Below, one piece after another: positions 32,839-41,428 of a stretch of DNA of 64,000 bases. The DNA comes from Chitinophagales bacterium. Lineage in GTDB: Bacteria > Bacteroidota > Bacteroidia > Chitinophagales > Saprospiraceae. The translations under genes and the position numbers were made by a program. Position 1 is the first letter of the stretch. The number at the start of each line of letters is the position of its first letter. A model generated the notes under the pieces. The model ran no database searches. It was not told where the DNA came from and worked only from the letters and a program-made list of their open reading frames with translations. The stretch is from contig JAAFJN010000015.1 of NCBI GenBank assembly GCA_013298845.1, positions 35,067 to 99,066 of the forward strand, written 5' to 3'.

Positions 32839-34261
32839 TCGTGTTTTTATCAATAATCGTGATCTTTTTACCACTTTCGAGTTTGCGGGAAACGGCCGTG
32901 TACGGGCCGGTAACCACCTGATCGCCCTCGTTCAAACCGCTCAGCACTACAATGTGGTCATTGTCCTGAATCCCGGTTTTTACTTCCTTGATACCTACTG
33001 TATCACCCACTACGACAAACACAATTTCTTTGATATCGTCCATATCCAAAGCAACTTGCTTGGCTTCCGGGGCATCTTCATCGGGTTTGGGAGCGTCCTT
33101 TTTTTCGCGGGTAGTGACTGCAATCAAAGGCACACTAAGGACATCGTTAACGGTATTGGTAAAAATATCCACCGAGGCCGACATACCGGGACGGAACGGA
33201 TAGGTTTTACCGGGTTTAATCAAATCATTGTACGAGTCGGGATCAACGCGGATTTTAACGATAAAATTGGTCACCTGATCGGTGTTCAACGCCGCCGCTG
33301 AACCTGAACCAACGTTGCTGGCCGAGTTGGCAATTTCGGTGACTTTCCCTTTGAACTTACGCCCCAGGTAAGCATCCACTTCAATATCCGTGATATTGCC
33401 CAAAGCCACTTTATTGATGTCGTTTTCGCTCACATCCACCTGTACTTCCATACTTTGGAAATTAGCAATGCGCATCATTTCGGTACCGGTCATTTGCAGG
33501 GTACCTACCACACGCTCCCCTTTTTCGATGTTCAATTTACTGATGACACCACTCACCGGAGCCGTGATAATGGTTTTTTGTAAACTGGTGCGCAACTCTT
33601 TGAGGCGCGCGTTGGCACTGTTGATACCGTAATCGGCCACGCGCACATTTTCTTTGGCGTTGGACAGATTGGTTTCCCCCGATTTTAGGGCGGCTTCGGC
33701 CACTTTTACACCAGCCTCGGCAGAACGCAGGGTATTTTGAGCATTTTCAAACTCCGCGGAAGAAACAACCCCTTCTTTGTACAGTTTATCGCTGCGCTGA
33801 AAGGATTTTTGAGCAACCTCCAACTGGGCTTTGGCACGGCCGAGGTCGGCGCGCAATTGGTCCAATTGCGCCGATGCCCCGTTGATATTCCCGGAAGAAA
33901 TATCGCGTTGAGCACGGGCTGTGTTCACCGATGCCTGCCCCTGTTCGAGGGCCGATTGGTATTCATCGGGGCGAATTTTGGCCAATATTTGCCCAACTGT
34001 CACGGAATCGCCTTCTTTAACGTACAATTCAGTGACCTCACCGGACACGTCCGAACTGATTTTTACTTCTGTTTCGGGAAATATTTTACCACTGGCACTG
34101 ACCGTTTCGCTAATGGAGCGCTTTTGCGCTGCCTCTGCGTACACTTCAATACCTTTGGGTTTGGATTGAGCGCGGTAAATGGCCGCCCCCGTGAGGGCCA
34201 AAATGCCACCCACAATGGCAATCAATCGCCAGTTGCTTTTCTTCTTTGTCGTAGTACTCAT
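32822..34261 (-). CDS. RND-type efflux periplasmic adaptor (MacA/HlyD family)
   Basis: The 479-aa protein from the ATG at 34261 has an N-terminal membrane anchor (residues about 13-30, WRLIAIVGGILALTGAAIY), then the split biotinyl-lipoyl domain (ASGKIFPETEVKISSDVSGEV and TAPVSGVISKLNIEKGERV), a long alpha-helical hairpin between them (about 100-225), and beta-barrel and membrane-proximal domains to the end. It bridges an inner-membrane pump to a TolC channel. The tolC gene lies 13 bp upstream, but no MacB or RND permease gene follows; array C2 and the lepB gene take its place. The final four codons are made of repeat units. Confidence 0.88.
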   Translation of the reverse strand: MSTTTKKKSNWRLIAIVGGILALTGAAIYRAQSKPKGIEVYAEAAQKRSISETVSASGKIFPETEVKISSDVSGEVTELYVKEGDSVTVGQILAKIRPDEYQSALEQGQASVNTARAQRDISSGNINGASAQLDQLRADLGRAKAQLEVAQKSFQRSDKLYKEGVVSSAEFENAQNTLRSAEAGVKVAEAALKSGETNLSNAKENVRVADYGINSANARLKELRTSLQKTIITAPVSGVISKLNIEKGERVVGTLQMTGTEMMRIANFQSMEVQVDVSENDINKVALGNITDIEVDAYLGRKFKGKVTEIANSASNVGSGSAAALNTDQVTNFIVKIRVDPDSYNDLIKPGKTYPFRPGMSASVDIFTNTVNDVLSVPLIAVTTREKKDAPKPDEDAPEAKQVALDMDDIKEIVFVVVGDTVGIKEVKTGIQDNDHIVVLSGLNEGDQVVTGPYTAVSRKLESGKKITIIDKNTKVKSE

Positions 34262-34274
34262 ATCAATAGTTGTG

Positions 34275-35726
34275 TTATTTTTGATCAATCAGCAAGGGTT
34301 TGCCGAGGTAAAATTCCAGAATTTTTAAACGGAACAGGTAATCGTAACGCGCCTGCGTGCGGTTATTGGCGGCTACGTCCATGTTGTTTTTTGCGGTATT
34401 CAGGTCCAGGGCATTCACCGCACCGATAGCGTGGCGTTTTTCCATGTTGGTATAAGCCAATTGCGCTGCGTCGTACGTTTTTTGCGATGCTTCCAATTGT
34501 TTTTTAGCGTTGCGGGCACTGGCCAAGGCCGTCTGAATATCATTTTTTAACTGTTGCTGCGCCTGGTTTTGTTGCAATTGTGCGCTTAAAACGCCCAGTT
34601 TTGCGCGCTCCACCGCCAAACGAACGTTGCCATTTTGGTAAATAGGTACGTTCAGTTGCAAACCAAAACTTTGACCCTGCGTGCGGTCCAACTGATCGAA
34701 ATACGATACATTTTCAAAACTTCCACCGGGTTGCACAAAAGAGATGGTGGTTGGAAAACCACCCACAACAACCGGCGACGGCGTTCCTTCTACCAGCGGC
34801 GCATTCGGATCAACATTAAAAGTTTTGTTGGATGAAGAGTAAAAAGCACTCATGTTACCAAATAAACTCACCGTGGGCAAATAACCGGCTTTGGCGATAT
34901 CTACGCCTTTTTCTGAACTTCGGAGGCGGTATTCCGCGGCTTGCAGGGATGGTTGGGTGGTTTTGGCCGTTTCAAAGACCGTTGACAGTTTCATGGCCGT
35001 CAGGTTTTCCACGTCTTCGGGATTGATTTCGGGTTGTTCCACCTGAAGATCAAAATCCGGCTCCAACTGCATGAGTTGTTTAAGGTTCAGATAAGACAAC
35101 TCCAAATTATTTTCGGCGGTGATCACGGCTTGCTCTTCGCGGGCAATTTGTGCCTCCACGTTGTAGCGGTCGGCTAACGGCAAATTACCGGCGTCAATCA
35201 ATTTTAAGGTATTGCTTAATTGCCGTCGGCTCAGTGCCACTTGGTTTTGGGTATTTTCTAATTGTTCTTTGTTCAGCAAAATATTCAAATACGCCGTCGC
35301 CACTTGTAGGGCCAGCGTGTTGGTGGCCTGCGCCAAATCAGCACTCGCCGCTTTTTCGTCAAACTGCGCCTGCTTAATACTTTGGTTAATCCGGCCACCG
35401 GAATACACCGGTACACCAGCGTTTAAACTAAGGCTATTGGTGGTGATATTGGAAAACGCAAACTGACTCGTGGTGGGGTCAACCGTGGCACCCAACTGTT
35501 CACCGACATTAGCACTAAAACTCAGGTTAGGCAAACGGGAGGCCTTGGCCTGACTTTCGCTTAACTGCGCAGTTTTAACGCTTGCCTGCGACTGTTTAAT
35601 GGTCAGGTTTTGCTCCAAAGCATAACCTATGCAGCGCTGCAACGACCACACTTCCTGCGCCTGAACACGAGCGGCCAATAGTGAAACAATAAGAACAATG
35701 AGAGATGTAAAGGATTTCTTTTTCAT
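34275..35726 (-). CDS. TolC-family outer-membrane efflux channel
   Basis: A 483-aa outer-membrane factor. The start MKKKSFTSL at 35726 has a signal peptide to about residue 22 (ARVQAQ); the open frame extends 24 codons upstream without similarity. Two repeats of the TolC fold are visible, each with coiled-coil hairpins (IKQSQASVKTAQLSESQAKA, LEASQKTYDAAQLAYTNME) and a barrel strand pair (LSFSANVGEQLG and TVSLFGNMSAF). It forms an operon with the macA-like adaptor 13 bp downstream. The substrate is unknown. Confidence 0.9.
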   Translation of the reverse strand: MKKKSFTSLIVLIVSLLAARVQAQEVWSLQRCIGYALEQNLTIKQSQASVKTAQLSESQAKASRLPNLSFSANVGEQLGATVDPTTSQFAFSNITTNSLSLNAGVPVYSGGRINQSIKQAQFDEKAASADLAQATNTLALQVATAYLNILLNKEQLENTQNQVALSRRQLSNTLKLIDAGNLPLADRYNVEAQIAREEQAVITAENNLELSYLNLKQLMQLEPDFDLQVEQPEINPEDVENLTAMKLSTVFETAKTTQPSLQAAEYRLRSSEKGVDIAKAGYLPTVSLFGNMSAFYSSSNKTFNVDPNAPLVEGTPSPVVVGGFPTTISFVQPGGSFENVSYFDQLDRTQGQSFGLQLNVPIYQNGNVRLAVERAKLGVLSAQLQQNQAQQQLKNDIQTALASARNAKKQLEASQKTYDAAQLAYTNMEKRHAIGAVNALDLNTAKNNMDVAANNRTQARYDYLFRLKILEFYLGKPLLIDQK

Positions 35727-35872
35727 AAAAACGACTTTTTTTGTATTATAGCTTAATTGTTTTTGTACCGCAACGTTCGCTATAATGCCAATGTTCACAC
35801 TTTTTTTTCTATTAAAGAGACAAATACGTGGATGAAACAGAAGGAAGTATCGCTAAGTGATTAGTTTCACAT

Positions 35873-37618
35873 TCACTTCAGCAACCGCGCCACGGGATAT
35901 AAGCGGTGGGTGGGTTCGTACCACGGTGATTTTCGGTACACCCAATCCAACTGCTTGGCCCCATCGCTGGCAAATTCCGGGTCGGCCAATTTTTTGGCTT
36001 CCAGTTCCGCCCGAATGGCCGGATTTTCTTTCAGGAATTGCGCCGCCAAATCTTCAAATACATAATCGGAGAAATACTCCTTTTGCATCAGAATGGGATC
36101 AAAAAAGTTCCACGCAAACCACGAATCCGGCGCGTGCGGCTCCAATGTTTCCACCAAATAACGATTAGCCTCCTGATTGAGGTACACCACAACGTCGCCC
36201 TTGCGGAACGTACGCTCGTGGTTGATGGTTTCCAACTGCACCCGGGAATGGTAATAATGCCCTTCCCAGGCTTCCCGGTTTTTAAACGAACCAATGCGGT
36301 ACGACTGTACGGTCATGGTGGTGTCTTTTTGCAAAGGCTCCATCACTACCTGGTTGATTTTCAGGCGCTCCAACACATTTTCCCAAGCCTGCGGAATGAT
36401 GTAGGCGACCGGCTTTTCGACCGATACGGACGGGTTGAAATAGTTATAATACGGAATCATTTTCTCGTAGGGCGCACTGCGGTCGTACCAAAGGCGGGGC
36501 AGGCCGCTTACTTCCGAGGGTTTGTATTTGGCCTCGTACCCTTTGAACAAAATAGAATCGTGACGACTGGCATCCATGCTGTAATCGAGGTGAAACACGG
36601 CTTTATTTTTGGTTTGTTCAAATGCCTGAGCGCGTTTTTCGGCCAATTCCCGGTGGTTTTGGTGGATAAAACCCATTACGACCTCCATGAACTGGCGGGT
36701 ACTTTCCAGCCGATCGGCAAAAGGTTTTAACATGTGCGTCTCGGGCATAAACCCAATGGTATTCCACAACGCGGCGTAACCGGTGGAATAGCGGCCGTAA
36801 TCACAAAAATTGACGATACCCGTTTCGGGCGTGGGACCGGGCGTATCTACGTACGGAATCATTTCCCAACGGCGATTTTTCATTTCACGAAACAAATAAG
36901 GCAACATTTTAGTGCTCAAAAAATCGCCCAAAGGAGCCTCCAACTTGCTGTGCAGGGTGGGAATCAGGGTCATGGTGTACTGGTAATCGGCCCCGTTGCT
37001 CGTGTGGTTATCAATAAACACATCGGGCATCCAATGGCGGAAAACGGCGTTAAAAGCCCGGGCGTTCCGCGAATCACACTTTACAAAATCGCGGTTCAAG
37101 TCATAATTCCGCGCATTCCCCCGGAAACCGTATTGCTCCGGCCCGTTCTGGTTCGCCCGGCTAAAGCCACTTCGGTTAATACATCCGTCCACGTTGTACA
37201 CCGGAATAACCACAATCACCAGGTGTTCCAGGAACTTTTGGTAGTCGGGTTTGGTCAAAATATCGCGCAACAACAAAATGGTGGCGTCAATGCCTTCCGG
37301 CTCTCCCGGGTGAATACCGTTGTTGATGAGCAGGATACGGCGACCCGAACGACGGATTTTTTCCGCGTCAAATTCACCATCCGCCGAAAGTACCGCCACG
37401 TGCAAGGGTTCGCCAATGTCGGTCGTGCCCATTGTGCCCAATTGAAATTGTTGGGGGTAAGCGGCCGCCATTGTCTGGTAAGTGGTGATAATTTCTTCGT
37501 AAGTGAGGGTTTGGTTGGGATTTTGTTCGAATGGAATAGTTATTTTACCCATAAATACAGGATGGTTTTTTCGGCTACAGCCGACAAAAAGAAGGGCGAT
37601 GATAAGCCAAATGCGCAT
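35873..37618 (-). CDS. M14-family zinc carboxypeptidase, lipoprotein
   Basis: A 581-aa product with a lipobox (LLFVGC, Cys14). The M14 zinc site is His103 and Glu106 in GIHPGEPEG; the third ligand is the His in VFIDNHTSNGADY. YDLNRDFVK (Arg for substrate) and PETHM near residue 300, with the likely catalytic Glu, follow. The C-terminal 250 residues form an extra domain of unknown role. Related proteins with this architecture occur in many Bacteroidota. It lies 47 bp after mqnA, but a terminator sits at the end of mqnA, so it may have its own promoter. Confidence 0.85.
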   Translation of the reverse strand: MRIWLIIALLFVGCSRKNHPVFMGKITIPFEQNPNQTLTYEEIITTYQTMAAAYPQQFQLGTMGTTDIGEPLHVAVLSADGEFDAEKIRRSGRRILLINNGIHPGEPEGIDATILLLRDILTKPDYQKFLEHLVIVVIPVYNVDGCINRSGFSRANQNGPEQYGFRGNARNYDLNRDFVKCDSRNARAFNAVFRHWMPDVFIDNHTSNGADYQYTMTLIPTLHSKLEAPLGDFLSTKMLPYLFREMKNRRWEMIPYVDTPGPTPETGIVNFCDYGRYSTGYAALWNTIGFMPETHMLKPFADRLESTRQFMEVVMGFIHQNHRELAEKRAQAFEQTKNKAVFHLDYSMDASRHDSILFKGYEAKYKPSEVSGLPRLWYDRSAPYEKMIPYYNYFNPSVSVEKPVAYIIPQAWENVLERLKINQVVMEPLQKDTTMTVQSYRIGSFKNREAWEGHYYHSRVQLETINHERTFRKGDVVVYLNQEANRYLVETLEPHAPDSWFAWNFFDPILMQKEYFSDYVFEDLAAQFLKENPAIRAELEAKKLADPEFASDGAKQLDWVYRKSPWYEPTHRLYPVARLLK

Positions 37619-37644
37619 ATCAGGAAAGGGTTGAAAACAAAAAA

Positions 37645-37675
37645 AGCGCCTAACTGTGTAAAGATTTACGGCGCT
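37645..37675 (-). terminator. Terminator overlapping the 3' end of mqnA
   Basis: On the minus strand AGCGCC (complement of 37670-37675) lies within the last codons of mqnA and pairs with GGCGCT (complement of 37645-37650), followed by a run of T residues (plus-strand A-run 37639-37645). The inner TAA/TTA pairs extend the stem. Confidence 0.72.
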
Positions 37676-38439
37676 GTCTCTACGTTATCTACGAGGTGAA
37701 AGCCATTCTCACCCGCAATATAACTCAGGAACAAATGTAATGCTTTGCGTTTATCGGCGTTAAAATCGTAACTGATATTATTGCGATAATAAGCATTGAG
37801 GTCAAAACCGGGAATGGTAGGTAAAATTTTGATGAGTTCTGGCAAATGATCCAATCCGGCCTTTAGAGCCAGGTTAAACTCCTGCACAAACGCCTGGCTC
37901 ACGGGTTTAACGCTGATCCAGGCGGCAAATACAAAAGGAAGGCTGGTCCATTTCGTCCAGATTTCCCCTAAATCATACACGTAAGGGTATCGTTTATCGA
38001 GGCCAATGGTTCGGTCACCAATGACCAACCCCGCGGTTCGGCCGGTTAATTCGAGTTCAAACCCGGCGTATGAAGGCTCAAAAGCCATGTCTCTTTTCCA
38101 ATAATGCGAAAATAGAATCCGGGTTAAAGCCACCGAGGTTTTGGAGTGAAAATCAAGCAGCACCCGATCTACTTCCTCTAAAGGCACATTCGAGTACAAA
38201 CAAACGGTACCCACGGGGCCGTTGCTACCGATACAATAATTGGAAATAATATGCGCCTGCGGAAGTTCGGGGATAATGGCGACGGGCGTAAGGGCAATAT
38301 CAGCGGTACCGTTGAGCAGTTTTTGGGCGCACATCGAAGGAATATCGAGGCTGAGATCAATATGTTCGGAAATGGCGCTTCTAAAAATCCCGTAGATAAA
38401 TGGTTTGGTATTGAGGTAACTTACCGCTGATAACCGCAT
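37666..38439 (-). CDS. mqnA: Chorismate dehydratase MqnA (futalosine menaquinone route)
   Basis: MqnA converts chorismate to 3-enolpyruvylbenzoate, the first committed step of the futalosine route to menaquinone. The start is the ATG at 38439, giving 257 aa that open with the family signature RLSAVSYLNTKPFIYG; the solute-binding-protein-like fold continues with DIALTPVAIIPEL, HSKTSVALTRILF and AGLVIGDRTI. No other mqn gene is in the window. It follows the TrpF-like gene by 43 bp and is probably co-transcribed with it and the RNase G gene. Confidence 0.9.
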   Translation of the reverse strand: MRLSAVSYLNTKPFIYGIFRSAISEHIDLSLDIPSMCAQKLLNGTADIALTPVAIIPELPQAHIISNYCIGSNGPVGTVCLYSNVPLEEVDRVLLDFHSKTSVALTRILFSHYWKRDMAFEPSYAGFELELTGRTAGLVIGDRTIGLDKRYPYVYDLGEIWTKWTSLPFVFAAWISVKPVSQAFVQEFNLALKAGLDHLPELIKILPTIPGFDLNAYYRNNISYDFNADKRKALHLFLSYIAGENGFHLVDNVETAP

Positions 38440-38482
38440 GAAAGTGAGTTGAAAATGTTGAAAACAGCAAATTATACTTCGA

Positions 38483-39088
38483 CTATTGTCGCTCAGTATT
38501 AGCGGACTCGGCAATCCAATCAAAAATATCTTCCAGTTCGTCAAAAGATTTTATCCCAACGGCCTCTTCTTCACCTCCGGTCAGGCTCAAGCCGTATGCC
38601 CGGAGGAACTGCCCTGTTTCCTGCAACTCGGCCAAAGCGGCATCAAATTGTAAGAAACAGGGCAAAGTAACCGCCTCTAAAGTATCTTTTAACGAAATCC
38701 AGGCGCTATTTGCATCCGCTTTTTCCAATAACAACGCTGTAATACCGGTATTGTTCGCCGGTACCGGAATGGGCGTTGCGTTGTCAACGCGCAATTTTAC
38801 AATGACCAATGCGCCCTCCACGGCGGCGGCATCAATGGTGGATGGCACAATGACGGCGTCCAACTGATAAAACCGAATGGCTTCGTTGAGCACGGCCAAC
38901 GAGGTGGATTCGTCGAACTCGCCGGTAATGACCGGTCCTTCTACCCATTCCCGCATGGCTTGCATGTACATGGGATCAAGGTAACCCGGCGTACCTGCTT
39001 CGAGGTTAAAAGCCAAAAAATGAACCTCTTTGGCCGCAAAATAACGGGCATCGGTGAGGTTGGTGATATTGCGCGCAATAATTTGCAT
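38483..39088 (-). CDS. TrpF-like (beta/alpha)8-barrel protein of unknown function
   Basis: A 201-aa product. The N-terminus IIARNITNLTDARYFAAKEVHFLAFNL mirrors the start of phosphoribosylanthranilate isomerase (KxCGIxxxxDA...GxxxxGF), but the catalytic Cys of that motif is an Asn-Ile here and the catalytic Asp further on is not obvious, so TrpF activity is doubtful. The middle (VIVPSTI, VIVKLRV) and the end (YGLSLTGGEEEAVGIKSFDELEDIFDWI) keep the alternating barrel pattern, with GGEEEAVGIKSFDEL resembling the TrpF C-terminal phosphate site. Its ATG shares one base with the RNase G stop (TAATG), so translation is coupled. Confidence 0.7.
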   Translation of the reverse strand: MQIIARNITNLTDARYFAAKEVHFLAFNLEAGTPGYLDPMYMQAMREWVEGPVITGEFDESTSLAVLNEAIRFYQLDAVIVPSTIDAAAVEGALVIVKLRVDNATPIPVPANNTGITALLLEKADANSAWISLKDTLEAVTLPCFLQFDAALAELQETGQFLRAYGLSLTGGEEEAVGIKSFDELEDIFDWIAESANTERQ

Positions 39089-40644
39089 TAATTCAGCCTG
39101 ATTTCGTCTTCGTTATTGTCGTAAAAACGGTATTGATTAATGTGGAAATCGGATTTTGAAACGATACTAATCCACTTATGGAACTCCATAAACCACTTAA
39201 ACTGGCGGCTTCTGAACCACCCACCTTTTTTGAGGTAAGCCTCTATGTAGGGGTGGACGTGCAGTTCCACCTTGGTTTGTGGGCGCGATTGCATAATAAA
39301 TTGCAGGTCGCGGTAGATATCGTCGGCCAATAAAATCGTTGGATTGATGGTACCGGTACCGTTGCACGACGGGCATTCTTCGGCGGTATTCATCGCAATT
39401 TCCGGGCGGGTGCGCTCGCGGGTAATTTGCATGAGTCCAAATTTAGACAGAGGCAATACCGTATGTTGGGCGCGGTCTTTGCGCATAAAATCTTCCATAG
39501 CCTTGGCTAATTGTTTTTTATGCTCCGCATTTTTCATGTCGATGAAATCAATCACAATAAGGCCACCAATATCGCGCAGGCGAATTTGACGCGCAATTTC
39601 CTGGGCAGCCTCCAAATTGACCGAAAAGATGGTTTGTTCAACGTCGTTGGAGGTGATTTTATGCCCACTGTTCACATCAATAACGTGCATAGCCTCGGTT
39701 TTTTCGATCACGAGGTAGGCACCGCTGCTCATGGTAGCGGTTTTACCAAAGGAGGCTTTGATTTGTTTGGTGATACTAAACTGGTCAAAAATTGATTTGG
39801 TGCCGGAATAATGCTGAACAATCTTTACCTGATCCGGGCTAATGTTTGCCAGATAATTTTTAATATCGGCAAACATATCTTTGTCGTTAACTACAATTTT
39901 ACTGAAAGAATCGGTGAGTAAATCGCGCAAAATACTGCTGGTTTTGTCAATTTCGCTCAGCAGACGTTCGGGGGCATTTACCGTTTTGAGTTGTTTGTAA
40001 ATTTCCTCCCAACGGCTCATAATCTGAATCACCTCTTCGTGGAGTTCCTGCGTTTTTTTGCCTTCGGCGGCGGTACGCATAATAATACCGAACCCGCGTG
40101 GGCGGATACTTTCGGCGATGGTGTGCAGGCGTTTACGTTCTTCGTTGTCCGAGATTTTTTTCGACACCGAAACAACGTCGTTGAAAGGCGTAAGCACAAT
40201 GCTGCGGCCGGGTAAGGTAAGTTCGCACGACAACCGGGGACCTTTGGTAGAAATGGGTTCCTTCAGGATTTGAATAAGAATAGGGTTACGCTTATTTAAA
40301 ACCTGGTCCACTTTACCGGTTTTGATAATTTCTTCATCCAACTTAAAGTTGTCCAACTTGTGGGTATTAATGGAGCCATTGATAACACCGGTTGTCCATT
40401 TCACCACCGATTTGAGTTTTGGGCCTAAATCGGTGTAATGCAAAAAAGCATCTTTTCGGTGGCCAATATCAATAAAAGCGGCGTTCAAACCCGGCATCAT
40501 TTTCCGGATTTTGCCGATAAAAATGTCACCTACCGAGAAAGTATTGTCGTTTTTCTGGTAGTGAATTTCCGCGAGTTTGCCTCCTTCGAGCAGGGCCATT
40601 TCGATTCCCTTGTCTGAGGCATTAATGATTAGTTCTTTTTCCAC
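39088..40644 (-). CDS. rng: Ribonuclease G/E family endoribonuclease
   Basis: This enzyme processes rRNA and decays mRNA. I use the GTG at 40644 (VEKELIINASDKG, 518 aa) because family proteins start there; an ATG at 40704 would add 20 Cys-rich residues without family similarity. Domains: an S1 RNA-binding domain at about 35-125 (GDIFIGKIRKMMPGLNAAFIDIG), the RNase H-like and catalytic DNase I-like parts with VIDVNSGH and VIDFIDMKN (Mg2+ Asp residues), and the zinc-link CPSCNGTG that joins dimers. The E. coli RNase E scaffold is absent, so this is the short RNase G type. Confidence 0.9.
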   Translation of the reverse strand: MEKELIINASDKGIEMALLEGGKLAEIHYQKNDNTFSVGDIFIGKIRKMMPGLNAAFIDIGHRKDAFLHYTDLGPKLKSVVKWTTGVINGSINTHKLDNFKLDEEIIKTGKVDQVLNKRNPILIQILKEPISTKGPRLSCELTLPGRSIVLTPFNDVVSVSKKISDNEERKRLHTIAESIRPRGFGIIMRTAAEGKKTQELHEEVIQIMSRWEEIYKQLKTVNAPERLLSEIDKTSSILRDLLTDSFSKIVVNDKDMFADIKNYLANISPDQVKIVQHYSGTKSIFDQFSITKQIKASFGKTATMSSGAYLVIEKTEAMHVIDVNSGHKITSNDVEQTIFSVNLEAAQEIARQIRLRDIGGLIVIDFIDMKNAEHKKQLAKAMEDFMRKDRAQHTVLPLSKFGLMQITRERTRPEIAMNTAEECPSCNGTGTINPTILLADDIYRDLQFIMQSRPQTKVELHVHPYIEAYLKKGGWFRSRQFKWFMEFHKWISIVSKSDFHINQYRFYDNNEDEIRLN

Positions 40645-40704
40645 GTGTGGAATAATTTTAGGGGTGGTACACTTGCAACACCGATGATAGCCTGCTCTGA
40701 ACAC

Positions 40705-41218
40705 GAGGGTCGGGGGAGCAAACGAATCTGATTTGACGGAAAAAAGACTACTGCTGCGAAGAATTGCAATTGAGGAAACACTGGTTTAAGTACAAAGAGC
40801 AAGGAGGGTAACTAGATTCCGTTAGAGGGGATGGTTAAATTGGGTACCGAGGATATTTGGCTCAACGGGCGCGGAATGTGTTACAAAGTGTGGTTTTTAA
40901 CAACCAGAAAATTGCTTGCTTGTACTAAAAAACGGTGTAAAAGGGGGCTTGCTTTGGCCCAAGGCGGGAAAAGCGGTGCCGTTTGATTGAGAAATGAACC
41001 TAAAAATTGGTTAGGAATAAACTAAAAAAGGGCCGGTTACCGCTTTAGCGCCGCCAAATAGGAATTTCCGGGCATGCACAGAAATAAGCAATCAACAAGA
41101 AATATTGTACTGCACATCAATGTCATACTGCCACGGAAATTCCTGCAATTCGACGGAAGTAATCTATGTAATTTCCGGTATTTTTACACAAAAAGTGCAC
41201 CAATGCCCGGGTCAGACA
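40705..41218. other. Intergenic stretch of about 510 bp with an inverted repeat
   Basis: The region between the upstream limit of the RNase G frame and the bS22-like gene shows no credible protein gene on either strand. The one structure I see is an 11-bp inverted pair AGGAATTTCCG (41060-41070) / CGGAAATTCCT (41135-41145) around 64 bp of spacer. It could hold a leader for rng or a small RNA; nothing matches a known RNA family by eye. Confidence 0.45.
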
Positions 41219-41314
41219 CTAGCGATTCTTCTTCTTATGGCGGTTTTTGCGCAGGCGCTTTTTACGCTTGTGTGTGGCAATTTTGTGACGTTTACGTTTT
41301 TTTCCGCAAGGCAT
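41219..41314 (-). CDS. bS22/mS38-like ribosomal microprotein (AURKAIP1/COX24 domain)
   Basis: A 31-residue very basic protein, MPCGKKRKRHKIATHKRK followed by KRLRKNRHKKKNR, ending at a TAG. It has the Lys/Arg/His pattern of the AURKAIP1/COX24 family (the bacterial bS22 and mitochondrial mS38 ribosomal proteins), in which a short helix of this kind lies in the small subunit. Bacteroidota carry a near-identical 28-34 aa protein. It is too short for usual ORF cut-offs; a 104-aa frame on the opposite strand is only its shadow. It lies 114 bp after the TPR gene on the same strand. Confidence 0.8.
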   Translation of the reverse strand: MPCGKKRKRHKIATHKRKKRLRKNRHKKKNR

Positions 41315-41428
41315 ACTGCTACTTAATAAGTTTTGTAAGGAATCTTTCGGGGCATTTGTACGCCTCCGATCCGCTTCCTAAGTTATGAATAGATACCCTT
41401 CGTGGGTGTTACTGTAGTTTTTGTTGGT

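Noticed and set aside
37666-38544. Longer start for mqnA at 38544
   Set aside because: The extra residues lie inside the TrpF-like gene and precede the family start RLSAVSYLNTKPF at 38439.
40644-40704. ATG at 40704 as the RNase G start
   Set aside because: It would add 20 Cys-rich residues not seen in the family; GTG at 40644 begins the conserved EKELIIN segment. The choice is not fully certain.
41074-41388. Plus-strand frame of 104 codons
   Set aside because: It is the antisense shadow of the bS22-like microprotein gene; its composition (Cys/Phe/Tyr-rich, no domain) is not protein-like.
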